A stretch of DNA of 6,368 nucleotides from Betaproteobacteria bacterium (GCA_015655165.1 JAATFN010000034.1:1-6368), one strand, 5' to 3'. Numbered from the stretch's first letter, positions 1-6,368 are shown. Notes: generated by a model not told the origin, from the sequence alone. Program-made: numbers and translations.

Positions 1-1297
1 AGTCTTCTGTCGCTTCCTCGATCTTACGTTCGCGAATCGATTGACGTACAGCCTGACGGGTACGTTCACGCGATGCATCATCGGTTTTACGCTCCAACAC
101 CTGAATTAAATGGAAACCAAATGGTGACTCGACTGGTTCACTGATCTGATTGGGTTGCAACTCGTTCATCGCACGCTCAAACTCCGGTGCAGTGTCTCCC
201 GGATAAATCCAGCCAAGGTCGCCGCCTTGCGATGCGGACAAATCGTTAGAGTACTGTTTGGCCAATTCTTCAAAGGTTGCAGCCTTATTATCCAGCCGCT
301 CCTTGATTTCAAGCAATTTACGACGGGCATCTGCTGCAGATACCAGTTGGTTGACTTTAATCAGAATATGGCGTGCATGTGTTTGCTGAATGGCAGGGCC
401 GGCAGTTGCAGGATTTTTTGACTCTGCACGACGTTCGACGACCTTAATAATGTGGAATCCATTCGCGCTCTTGATCACGGGAGAAACTTGTCCGGATTGC
501 AAATTCGTCACCCCATCCAGGAATAATTGCGGCAAACGATCCTGACCACGCCACCCCAGATCCCCGCCATTTAATGCATCACTGCTATCGGAATAGGTTG
601 CTGCTATTTTAGAGAAATCCTCACCTTGTGCCACACGTGTACGGATTTCTTCGGCCCGTTGGCGTCGCTCAGTAATTTGTGTGGAAGAAGCGTTTTCAGG
701 GACACGGACCAGAATATGCGCTAAGTGCAGCTCATCACGCCCGCTTGCCGTATTTGTCTCGGCAGCAAGATAATTATCGATTTCGGATTCAGAAACTTGT
801 ACAGCACCATTGACGTTACGTTCACGAACCCGTTGCATGATGATTTCACGACGGATCTCTTCACGAAAATCGACGTAGGAAATACCTTCTTTTTCCAGCT
901 GAGCTCTAAAATTAGGCAGCGATAACTGGTTTTGTGCGGCAATTTGCGTCACTGCACGATCCAACATTGTATCGTCCACAGTAATGCCACCTTCTTTAGC
1001 CAGCTGGATCTGCGCCTGCTCAACGATCATCCTCTCCAGCAATTGCTTTTGCAGCTGCGTTTTTGGCGGCAGAGCAATACCTTGTGTCGTTAATCTTTTT
1101 TCCAGTTCTGTTAAGCGTGTATCAAGCTCTCTCTTGGTAATTGTGCCGGTATTAACAACCGCCACGATCTCATCAACAAATGCAGGCTTGGCCTGTGTTG
1201 ATGCCACTGACTGTGCATGAACCGGCGCTTGCAGTGCAAACGACATACCGGACAACACTCCTACTACATACATTTTACGAATTGAGCAATGACGCAT
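1..1297 (-). CDS. surA: Periplasmic chaperone / peptidyl-prolyl isomerase SurA (C-terminus cut off by window edge)
   Basis: SurA escorts unfolded outer-membrane proteins, including LptD, through the periplasm to the BAM complex. The visible 432 residues run off the left edge; by family length roughly 15 to 25 C-terminal residues are missing. Seen: a signal peptide (basic MRHCSIRK, hydrophobic stretch 9-24, likely cut after HA at residue 28), an N-terminal chaperone domain (about 40-170), and two parvulin (PpiC-type) domains. The first (about 187-290) carries HLAHILVRV, GGDLGWRG and NGFHIIKV. The second (about 304-405) carries HARHILIKV, GGDLGWIYPG and FGFHLIQV. The ATG at 1297 is chosen because later ATGs (codons 9 and 18) would shorten or destroy the signal peptide, although no good Shine-Dalgarno precedes it. 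It lies 49 bases after lptD on the same strand, so cotranscription is inferred. Which parvulin domain has isomerase activity cannot be told from sequence. Confidence 0.97.
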   Translation of the reverse strand, partial: MRHCSIRKMYVVGVLSGMSFALQAPVHAQSVASTQAKPAFVDEIVAVVNTGTITKRELDTRLTELEKRLTTQGIALPPKTQLQKQLLERMIVEQAQIQLAKEGGITVDDTMLDRAVTQIAAQNQLSLPNFRAQLEKEGISYVDFREEIRREIIMQRVRERNVNGAVQVSESEIDNYLAAETNTASGRDELHLAHILVRVPENASSTQITERRQRAEEIRTRVAQGEDFSKIAATYSDSSDALNGGDLGWRGQDRLPQLFLDGVTNLQSGQVSPVIKSANGFHIIKVVERRAESKNPATAGPAIQQTHARHILIKVNQLVSAADARRKLLEIKERLDNKAATFEELAKQYSNDLSASQGGDLGWIYPGDTAPEFERAMNELQPNQISEPVESPFGFHLIQVLERKTDDASRERTRQAVRQSIRERKIEEATED

Positions 1298-1346
1298 AGC
1301 GGAAAAGACGTTTTAAAATACTGATTAATAACGGAAAAAAAACGAT
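1298..1346 (-). other. lptD-surA junction, T8 tract, no terminator
   Basis: This short gap separates the lptD stop from the surA ATG. On the coding (minus) strand it begins ATCG and then eight Ts (A8 at 1335-1342 on the plus strand), but no stable stem precedes the T-run, so I do not read it as an intrinsic terminator. The rest is AT-rich, without a clear -35/-10 pair or Shine-Dalgarno sequence. This supports readthrough from lptD into surA. Confidence 0.6.
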
Positions 1347-3572
1347 TTAGTTGATACGTTGATAACCTGGAATACTGGATTTCAAAGCTTCCATCGGGTT
1401 AGAACCCACTTTGGAAAAACCGTTTAACTCCAACTGAATAAAAAAGGATGTCGACGCTCTGGTTGATGTTGTCGGAATCCGTTGTGCAACAAGCCTGAAC
1501 ACCCAGCAATCTGCCTGATATTCTAACCCCAGAAGACCTTCTGCGACCTTATTGTCGGGAATGGAATAGTTGGCTCTTCCCACAGCATACCACCGTTGGA
1601 AGATTGGCCACTGTGCGGAAAGATCAATTTGTTTCAGATTTTCGTTGGTACGATCCAGCCTGTATTGCAAATTCAATACCTTTTTAGGCTCGGGTTGCCA
1701 GGAAACACCATATACTGACCGCACCATTTGCGTCAAACTCTGGCTGTATTGCAGCATGCTCTCTAATTTAACTGTGTTGGACACAGGGCCGGAAGCAGAG
1801 AACAGCATGTCAGAGCGACTTCCCTGAATGGTCGTCGACGAATTGTCGATTGTTACACGCGGCGTCGCAAAATAGAAACGCTGACCAAATGCCACCCGTA
1901 AACGCTCTTGACCGTCTTCTTCGAAAAAGCGCGAGACAACAGCCGCTGTCAGTTGATTTGCATCCCCAATACGGTCATGGCCGACAAACCGGTTTTCGTT
2001 AAAGACCTGGGCAAAGTTGAAGTCGGTCACCCCCGAATCGAAATTCGGCAACATGCTCTGGTCGCGATAAGGCGTACGTACATAGAACAGGCGTGGCTCC
2101 AGTGTTTGCGTCAGATTGCGACCGAATAAAGACATATCACGTTCAAAATGCATCCCTGCATCGATAGAAAACGTCGGCAACACCCGGTTGAAACTTTTTT
2201 CCGCACCCGGCACAGTATTATCTAGACGATATGTCGTCGCATCTAGCGAGACCTTCGGTGTAATAAAATAACCTGGACGCACAATCGGATAAGAAACAGT
2301 TGGCGTGATATACACCCGATCACCACCAACCATTTCCTGCCCGGCGCCCGACAACAACGTCGACGTATTACTGAACCGCGTGTACTCAGAGACAATACCT
2401 AGATCAAATCCACCTATATCCTGTCTCTGGCCTTGAACCGTCAGTTGCGGCACACGATCATACGGTTTCTGGATCGGGTTGTCGATATCCTGCATCAACT
2501 GATACTTTGATACACGTCCGACCGCACTCCAATAACGGCTGCCATAGGTCAAAGAGATATCACGCACCAATAAGCGCTGGCTACTTTGTGTAATGGAACG
2601 GGAAAAATCACTGGCGTAATTGTCATCGGAAACTTTATTCAAGTCCCATGCCAGAGAAAGATTTGGCGCGAGCGTTTGCTGGTGTTTTGCACTAAGCGAG
2701 TAACGCCCTGTACCTGTCATCCTGTCCTGGATGCCTTCTGCCGATATCTCACCAACATAGCTCTCCCCCAGATAACGCGCATTCACACCCAATTGCAGAC
2801 CACGACTGGCGATATATTTAGGATACAACGTCAGATCACGGTTAGGCGCAATATTGAAATAATACGGCACGGTCAATTCAAAACCGCCATTGGTTGTCAT
2901 CCCGACCGTTGGGGACAGTACCCCGGATTTTCGGGCATCAGACAGCGGAAAAGACATATATGGCGCCCCGAAAATAGGTACCCCTTTAAAATAAACGAAG
3001 CCGCCTTGCATCGTACCGACATCCCGACCAACATCAAGATCCAGTGTATTCGCACTCAAATACCAGTCCGGATCTGCTGCTTCACATGTGCTGTAAGTTC
3101 CACGCGACACAACCGCCTGGTCAGTCGACACAAAATCGATACGTTCTGCCTTACCACGTCCGCCGGTCGCACCGAAATGGTATGTCGGGTTAGCAACATA
3201 CCCTTCTCCGGAATCCATATTCAATAGCGCATGGTCGCCCGTATAGTTATCCTGCAATCGCTTCATCCAGACATTGCCTTGAACTTCGACTTCATTCTGA
3301 ATAATACGAAATACGGCTTTATCCGATTTAACGGTCATCGCACCCTGAACCATCTCGACGTTCTGCTCTAGCACAACTTCCCGATCCAGACTACCGGTCA
3401 TTTTTTCGGCCTTGACTGTCACTGGTGCGTTTTTATCATCTGTTAGCGGAACAATACCTGCAGTTTGAGCATGCGCGCGCGTCGACATAACCGCTGTCGA
3501 TGCGGCAACTGTTACTGCAATAAAAATTCCGGACAAATGTCTTGAAATAGGATTCTTGGTCAATCGGATCAT
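1347..3572 (-). CDS. lptD: LPS-assembly outer-membrane protein LptD (OstA/Imp)
   Basis: LptD is the outer-membrane beta-barrel that, plugged by the lipoprotein LptE, inserts lipopolysaccharide into the outer leaflet at the end of the Lpt bridge. At 741 residues the length is normal. Seen: a signal peptide (MIRLTKN, hydrophobic core about 14-29, probable cleavage AHA|QT after residue 35), an OstA/LptA-like beta-jellyroll (about 50-150), then a long barrel with ARKSGVLSPTVG (213-224), NRFVGHDRIGDANQLT (527-542) and a C-terminus ending SSIPGYQRIN. An in-frame TTG at 3605 would add 11 residues in front of the signal peptide. I prefer the ATG at 3572 because it gives a textbook signal sequence; neither start has a strong Shine-Dalgarno. 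The mature chain has only two cysteines (C163 and C689), so only one disulfide is possible, against two in E. coli. It is first in a likely lptD-surA operon. Confidence 0.97.
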   Translation of the reverse strand: MIRLTKNPISRHLSGIFIAVTVAASTAVMSTRAHAQTAGIVPLTDDKNAPVTVKAEKMTGSLDREVVLEQNVEMVQGAMTVKSDKAVFRIIQNEVEVQGNVWMKRLQDNYTGDHALLNMDSGEGYVANPTYHFGATGGRGKAERIDFVSTDQAVVSRGTYSTCEAADPDWYLSANTLDLDVGRDVGTMQGGFVYFKGVPIFGAPYMSFPLSDARKSGVLSPTVGMTTNGGFELTVPYYFNIAPNRDLTLYPKYIASRGLQLGVNARYLGESYVGEISAEGIQDRMTGTGRYSLSAKHQQTLAPNLSLAWDLNKVSDDNYASDFSRSITQSSQRLLVRDISLTYGSRYWSAVGRVSKYQLMQDIDNPIQKPYDRVPQLTVQGQRQDIGGFDLGIVSEYTRFSNTSTLLSGAGQEMVGGDRVYITPTVSYPIVRPGYFITPKVSLDATTYRLDNTVPGAEKSFNRVLPTFSIDAGMHFERDMSLFGRNLTQTLEPRLFYVRTPYRDQSMLPNFDSGVTDFNFAQVFNENRFVGHDRIGDANQLTAAVVSRFFEEDGQERLRVAFGQRFYFATPRVTIDNSSTTIQGSRSDMLFSASGPVSNTVKLESMLQYSQSLTQMVRSVYGVSWQPEPKKVLNLQYRLDRTNENLKQIDLSAQWPIFQRWYAVGRANYSIPDNKVAEGLLGLEYQADCWVFRLVAQRIPTTSTRASTSFFIQLELNGFSKVGSNPMEALKSSIPGYQRIN

Positions 3573-3598
3573 GAAAACATCAAATTCTGAAAAACAAC

Positions 3599-3622
3599 CA
3601 GGCAAGTGCGACGCACTACCTG
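3599..3622 (-). terminator. Hairpin plus T-rich tract in lptD leader (possible attenuator)
   Basis: Read on the minus strand, CAGGTAGTGCG pairs with CGCACTTGCCTG. The strong parts are CAGG/CCTG and GTGCG/CGCAC, joined by a T·G and an A-T pair and one bulged T, with a very tight loop. It is followed within three bases by a T-rich run (TTGTTTTTC, 3597-3589). It lies about 27 bases upstream of the lptD ATG, and no gene lies upstream on this strand to need a terminator, so attenuation of lptD or a leader structure is an inference. Confidence 0.4.
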
Positions 3623-3647
3623 CCCGAACAACCCAATCGACGGGCAG
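3620..3647 (-). repeat. Inverted repeat CTGCCCG/CGGGCAG overlapping the lptD leader hairpin
   Basis: A perfect 7-base GC-rich inverted repeat (3620-3626 and 3641-3647) encloses a 14-base loop. Its lptD-proximal arm ends in CAG, which is also the first three bases of the neighbouring hairpin (3599-3622), so in an lptD transcript the two stems would compete at 3620-3622. It could instead be a protein-binding operator; the sequence does not decide. Confidence 0.45.
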
Positions 3648-3694
3648 TAATACAACACTATCATCCGATTGATAAAATTTGCCACATTACCACG

Positions 3695-3722
3695 GCATAT
3701 AATGCACCCTTGGGCATTATGC
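3695..3722. promoter_or_regulatory. Inverted repeat around a perfect -10 hexamer
   Basis: ATAATGC (3699-3705) is inverted as GCATTAT (3714-3720) across an 8-base spacer, and both arms have GC flanks (GCATATAATGC and GCATTATGC). The left arm contains the plus-strand TATAAT at 3698-3703 and, on the minus strand, the weak -10-like CATTAT. A dimeric regulator binding here could control either divergent operon; no known family operator is recognised. Confidence 0.35.
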
Positions 3723-3733
3723 TTGCAATCATA

Positions 3734-3762
3734 CTGCGAGAACAGATCGCAGGCGATTTTTT
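3734..3762 (+). terminator. Weak hairpin plus T6 tract in the amgK leader
   Basis: CTGCGA (3734-3739) and TCGCAG (3747-3752) form a 6-base stem with a 7-base loop. Four bases later comes TTTTTT (3757-3762). The layout resembles a short intrinsic terminator pointing toward amgK, but the stem is short and the T-run is set back. With the TATAAT at 3698-3703 as promoter it would sit in the amgK leader. Confidence 0.25.
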
Positions 3763-3770
3763 ACATGTAA
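3761..3770. repeat. Perfect palindrome TTACATGTAA
   Basis: A ten-base perfect palindrome lies 54 bases before the amgK start, overlapping the end of the T6 tract. It has the size and symmetry of a half-helix operator core, but I recognise no regulator for it, and a chance palindrome in AT-rich DNA is possible. Confidence 0.3.
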
Positions 3771-3824
3771 TCCCTTATTATATGGGAACTCAACCGATCT
3801 ATCGTAATTCTCTCATAACAGTTC

Positions 3825-4850
3825 ATGACATTACATCACTCTGACACCGACCCACGCTTGGTCGAATTACAGACTTGGCTGGCGACAACCGCGCCATCCA
3901 TCCGCATCGAAACACTCAGGCCTGCGTCCTCTGACGCCAGTTTCCGTCGCTACTTCCGCGCCGATACAACCGAAGGTCAGACCCGTATTGTAATGGATGC
4001 CCCGCCGCCACACGAAGATGTACGCCCTTTTATTCAGGTAGCAGACATTTTTGGTAAAACCGGTGTCACCGTTCCGCAGATTCTGGCACAGAACGTTGAG
4101 GCAGGCTTTCTGCTTCTATCTGATTTGGGCAATACGACCTATTTGAGCCAATTATCCAACGATACCGCCCACAAACTGTATACCGATGCCATTGATGCAT
4201 TGATTTTGTTGCAAACACAGAGCAAACCCGGTGTTCTGCCAGATTATGACCGAACCCGCCTGCATCAGGAACTACAATTATTTCCCGACCGGTATATTAC
4301 CAAACATCTGCAAGCAACGTTGACAGATACTGATCAAGCCGTACTTGCAAAAACGTTCGATACATTATTGGCCAACAATCTGGCACAAGCACCTGTGTAT
4401 GTCCACCGTGATTATCACTCGCGTAACCTGATGGTTCTGGGCACAGGCAACCCCGGGATTTTAGACTTTCAAGATGCTGTATACGGGCCATTGACCTATG
4501 ATCTGGTCTCTCTCTTACGCGACGCCTATATCCAGTGGGATGAGGAAATTGTACTGGACTGGGCTATCCGCTATTGGGAAAAGGCCAAACGAGCAGGGTT
4601 ACCAGTCGCACCGGATGTCGATACATTCTACCGTGACTTCGAATTCATGGGCTTACAGCGTCACCTGAAGATTCTCGGTATTTTTGCGCGTCTGTATCAT
4701 CGTGACGGCAAAGATGCCTATTTGAAAGACATCCCGCTCGTACTAGAATATGTATTAAAAACTGCCCGGCGCTATACAGCCTTTACACCATTGGTCAGAT
4801 TAATCGAACGTCTCGAGGACAAAGCACCAAAATTTGGTTACACATTTTAG
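3825..4850 (+). CDS. amgK: N-acetylmuramate/N-acetylglucosamine anomeric kinase AmgK
   Basis: AmgK is a cytosolic kinase that uses ATP to phosphorylate the C1 hydroxyl of MurNAc (and GlcNAc) released during peptidoglycan turnover, giving MurNAc-1-phosphate for MurU. The 341-residue protein has the aminoglycoside-phosphotransferase/choline-kinase fold. An N-lobe nucleotide-loop signature SSDASFRRYFR lies at 35-45. The catalytic loop VHRDYHSRNLM at 193-203 supplies catalytic D196 and N201. The metal-binding ILDFQDAVYGP motif at 212-222 supplies D214, and a helical C-lobe follows. Length and start fit the family; the Shine-Dalgarno is weak. Thirteen bases separate its stop from murU, and this pairing is what marks it as AmgK rather than a generic APH-family kinase. 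Specificity for MurNAc versus GlcNAc is inferred from family and context. Confidence 0.92.
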   Translation: MTLHHSDTDPRLVELQTWLATTAPSIRIETLRPASSDASFRRYFRADTTEGQTRIVMDAPPPHEDVRPFIQVADIFGKTGVTVPQILAQNVEAGFLLLSDLGNTTYLSQLSNDTAHKLYTDAIDALILLQTQSKPGVLPDYDRTRLHQELQLFPDRYITKHLQATLTDTDQAVLAKTFDTLLANNLAQAPVYVHRDYHSRNLMVLGTGNPGILDFQDAVYGPLTYDLVSLLRDAYIQWDEEIVLDWAIRYWEKAKRAGLPVAPDVDTFYRDFEFMGLQRHLKILGIFARLYHRDGKDAYLKDIPLVLEYVLKTARRYTAFTPLVRLIERLEDKAPKFGYTF

Positions 4851-4851
4851 T

Positions 4852-4855
4852 GAGG
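4852..4855 (+). promoter_or_regulatory. murU ribosome-binding site
   Basis: GAGG, in the wider TGAGG, directly follows the amgK TAG stop and stands 8 bases before the ATG at 4864. It is the clearest Shine-Dalgarno in the window. It decides the murU start against the in-frame TTG at 4834, which lies inside amgK and would add ten residues ahead of the conserved MKAMIFAAG N-terminus. Confidence 0.75.
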
Positions 4856-4863
4856 TTGTGTTT

Positions 4864-5571
4864 ATGAAAGCGATGATTTTTGCAGCCGGTCGTGGTGAAC
4901 GTATGCGCCCGTTAACAGACAACTGTCCGAAACCCCTCTTGGAAGTGAGGGGCCGCCCGATCATCGCCTGGCAGATTTTAAATCTGGTCAAAGCCGATAT
5001 CACCGACATTGTGATCAATCATGCCCACCTGGGACACATGATTGAAGATGCGCTGGGTGATGGTAGCCAGTATGGCGCCAAGATCAGTTACTCCCCGGAA
5101 AAAGTCGCACTGGAAACTGCCGGTGGCATTGCACAGGCCCGCACCTTGTTAGGTGAAGCGCCCTTCGTCGCGGTGTCTGGCGATATTTATTGCCCGCACT
5201 TTGATTACGAACAGGTTAAAACCGTGCTTGAAGACAACGATGCACGGGGTAACCCGTTGCCGTTAGACAAACGCGATGTTGCATGGCTCTATCTCGTCAA
5301 CAACCCGCCCTATCACCCCAACGGGGACTTCGGATTAAACAGTTTTTCCATTACCAACGAAGCGCAAACGCTTTATACATTTAGCAACATCGGTGTCTAC
5401 CGCCCGCAAATGTTTGACAGTATTACTGCCGGAGAGCGCATTCCTTTGGGACCGTTACTGCGAGAATATGCCGCTCGCGGACAGATCGGCGGTGAAATCT
5501 ATCACGGCCAATGGTATAACGTTGGTACCATCGATCAGCTAGAAGCCTTGAATACACCTGCAAAACCATGA
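4864..5571 (+). CDS. murU: N-acetylmuramate-1-phosphate uridylyltransferase MurU
   Basis: MurU transfers UMP from UTP to MurNAc alpha-1-phosphate, making UDP-MurNAc directly and bypassing MurA/MurB; in Pseudomonas this route gives intrinsic fosfomycin tolerance. The 235-residue protein is a complete sugar-nucleotidyltransferase. The glycine-rich signature AAGRGERMRPLT is at 7-18, PKPLLEV at 22-28 (K23), and ETAGGI at 84-89. SGDIYC at 105-110 supplies metal-binding D107, SNIGVY is at 174-179, and WYNVGT is at 227-232. In the last motif, homologous nucleotidyltransferases usually have WxDxGT, with the Asp helping bind metal; here it is Asn229. Compared with the Pseudomonas protein as I recall it, there is an extra loop of about ten residues near 123-138. 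It follows amgK in the same operon and its stop overlaps the pepP start. A different sugar-1-phosphate substrate is possible but less likely beside amgK. Confidence 0.92.
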   Translation: MKAMIFAAGRGERMRPLTDNCPKPLLEVRGRPIIAWQILNLVKADITDIVINHAHLGHMIEDALGDGSQYGAKISYSPEKVALETAGGIAQARTLLGEAPFVAVSGDIYCPHFDYEQVKTVLEDNDARGNPLPLDKRDVAWLYLVNNPPYHPNGDFGLNSFSITNEAQTLYTFSNIGVYRPQMFDSITAGERIPLGPLLREYAARGQIGGEIYHGQWYNVGTIDQLEALNTPAKP

Positions 5572-6368
5572 CCATAGACCATACACCATACACACTACGC
5601 CGTAACAAACTGATTGAACACATGCGTGCTACAGGCGGTGGTGTAGCAATTATTCCAACAGCACCGGAAGTGATGCGTAACCGGGACGCCGACTATCCAT
5701 ATCGGCATGACAGTTATTTTTATTACCTGTCGGGGTTTATGGAGCCTGAATCCATTATTGTTCTGGTTGCGACAGCAACAACACAACAATCGATACTGTT
5801 TTGCAGAGACAAAGATATCGAACGGGAAATCTGGGACGGTTTTCGTTTTGGTCCCGAAGCCGCGCAAGCCGAATTTGGATTTGATACAGCATTGTCGATC
5901 AATGCGATCAATGAAGAAATACCGAAATTGTTAGCTGACGCCAATTCCGTTTTCTATGCCACGGGGCTGGACAACAACCGCGATCTTCAGCTACAAGGCT
6001 GGCTACGTGGTGTGCGTGCCATGGGGCGCTCGGGTGTATCGACACCAGCAACCATCATTGATGTGAATGTCGTGTTGGATGAAATGCGTCTCTTTAAAGA
6101 CGATAGTGAAATTGCCATCATGCGCCGTGCCGGCATTATTTCTGCCGAAGCACATTGCCGTGCGATGCGCATTTCCCGCCCCGGCTTACGTGAATATCAT
6201 CTGGAAGCTGAATTGCTACATGAATTCCGTAACAACGGCTCCCAATTTCCCGCCTACGGTTCGATTGTTGCCACAGGTGCCAATGCGTGTGTATTGCACT
6301 ATCGTGCCGGCGATGCACAATTAAAAGACGGCGACCTGGTATTAATCGATGCAGGATGCGAACTGGAT
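5568..6368 (+). CDS. pepP: Xaa-Pro aminopeptidase P (C-terminus cut off by window edge)
   Basis: PepP is a cytosolic dimetal (Mn2+) M24-family peptidase that removes an N-terminal residue when proline follows it. The visible 267 residues, of a usual 430 to 450, cover the aminopeptidase-P N-terminal domain (about 1-135, with RHDSYFYYLSGF at 46-57) and the first part of the pita-bread catalytic domain (DEMRLFKDDSEIAIMRRAG at 171-189). The substrate-binding region has VLHY (H244) and the first metal-ligand motif DAGCELD (D261). The remaining ligands (the second Asp, His and two Glu) lie beyond the window. The start ATG sits in ATGA, overlapping the murU TGA, with no Shine-Dalgarno of its own, so translational coupling is likely. 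Its link to cell-wall recycling is positional only; it may be a housekeeping peptidase cotranscribed by chance. Confidence 0.95.
   Translation, partial: MTIDHTPYTLRRNKLIEHMRATGGGVAIIPTAPEVMRNRDADYPYRHDSYFYYLSGFMEPESIIVLVATATTQQSILFCRDKDIEREIWDGFRFGPEAAQAEFGFDTALSINAINEEIPKLLADANSVFYATGLDNNRDLQLQGWLRGVRAMGRSGVSTPATIIDVNVVLDEMRLFKDDSEIAIMRRAGIISAEAHCRAMRISRPGLREYHLEAELLHEFRNNGSQFPAYGSIVATGANACVLHYRAGDAQLKDGDLVLIDAGCELD

Larger units (their letters stand above)
3573..3824. promoter_or_regulatory. Divergent lptD / amgK intergenic regulatory region
   Basis: These 252 bases separate two outward-reading operons and must hold both promoters. I see no open reading frame or RNA gene here. There is a perfect TATAAT on the plus strand at 3698-3703, but no convincing -35 at 16 to 18 bases (AAATTT at 17). 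On the minus strand, TTGCAA (3728-3723) and CATTAT (3704-3699), 18 bases apart, form a weak sigma-70-like candidate for lptD. Several inverted repeats are present: the separately listed ones, plus TATCA/TGATA at 3659-3674. Exact transcription starts cannot be assigned by eye. Confidence 0.6.

Noticed and set aside
1335..1390. Intrinsic terminator after lptD using the T8 tract
   Set aside because: The bases before the T-run contain a direct repeat of GTTGATA (plus strand) rather than a GC-rich inverted repeat, so no stable stem forms.
2586..3227. A 213-codon open frame on the plus strand, antisense to lptD
   Set aside because: It is rich in Cys, Arg, His and Ile in a way typical of antisense shadow frames, shows no recognisable domain and no ribosome site, and lies entirely opposite a well-supported lptD.
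3573..3605. Extended LptD start at the in-frame TTG (3605)
   Set aside because: It would put 11 residues, including an acidic FSEFD stretch, in front of a complete signal peptide that begins at the ATG at 3572, and it has no better ribosome site.
3669..3703. Full sigma-70 promoter for amgK using TTGATA or TTGCCA with TATAAT
   Set aside because: The spacers are 23 and 13 bases, outside the working range, so only the -10 hexamer is recorded.
3780..3824. Sigma-E type promoter for lptD (GAACTG on the minus strand at 3824-3819)
   Set aside because: The -35-like element is close to the known sigma-E consensus, but no TCTGA/TCAAA-like -10 lies 15 to 17 bases downstream.
5595..5944. Overlapping open frames on both strands inside pepP
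   Set aside because: They are short, without ribosome sites or recognisable domains, and lie opposite or out of frame with the clearly homologous PepP reading.

Overview
This is an ordinary core-genome stretch from a Gram-negative proteobacterium, most likely a betaproteobacterium of the order Burkholderiales. I base that on gene order (lptD-surA divergent from amgK-murU-pepP), on the wording of the proteins (for example the C-terminal Gly-Ser-Asn-Pro...Ser-Ile-Pro-Gly-Tyr of LptD), and on base composition near half GC by eye. The genus cannot be fixed from the sequence alone. I see no mobile element, phage gene, CRISPR array, tRNA or rRNA, and no gene of unrecognised type.

Left half (minus strand, reading right to left): lptD (3572 to 1347) encodes the outer-membrane LPS translocon barrel. 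After a 49-base gap with no terminator comes surA (1297 to the left edge, C-terminus cut off), the periplasmic chaperone that delivers LptD and other barrels to the outer membrane. The gene order therefore puts a client and its chaperone in one likely transcript.

Centre (3573-3824): a 252-base divergent intergenic region that must carry the promoters and leaders of both operons. It is rich in short inverted repeats. The most notable pair lies in the lptD leader: two hairpins sharing three bases, the second followed by a T-rich tract, an attenuator-like layout. A second repeat pair surrounds a perfect TATAAT.

Right half (plus strand): amgK (3825-4850), murU (4864-5571) and pepP (5568 to the right edge, cut off) are tightly packed. 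AmgK phosphorylates MurNAc/GlcNAc at the anomeric position, and MurU converts MurNAc-1-phosphate to UDP-MurNAc. Together they form the peptidoglycan-recycling shortcut that bypasses MurA and hence fosfomycin. PepP, a proline-specific aminopeptidase, overlaps the murU stop by ATGA. One intergenic region thus drives LPS export and outer-membrane assembly to one side and cell-wall recycling to the other.

Points deserving a second look are the lptD leader hairpins, the two-cysteine LptD, an Asn in place of the usual Asp in the WxDVGT-type motif of MurU, and the regulatory repeats. None amounts to a new biological system.
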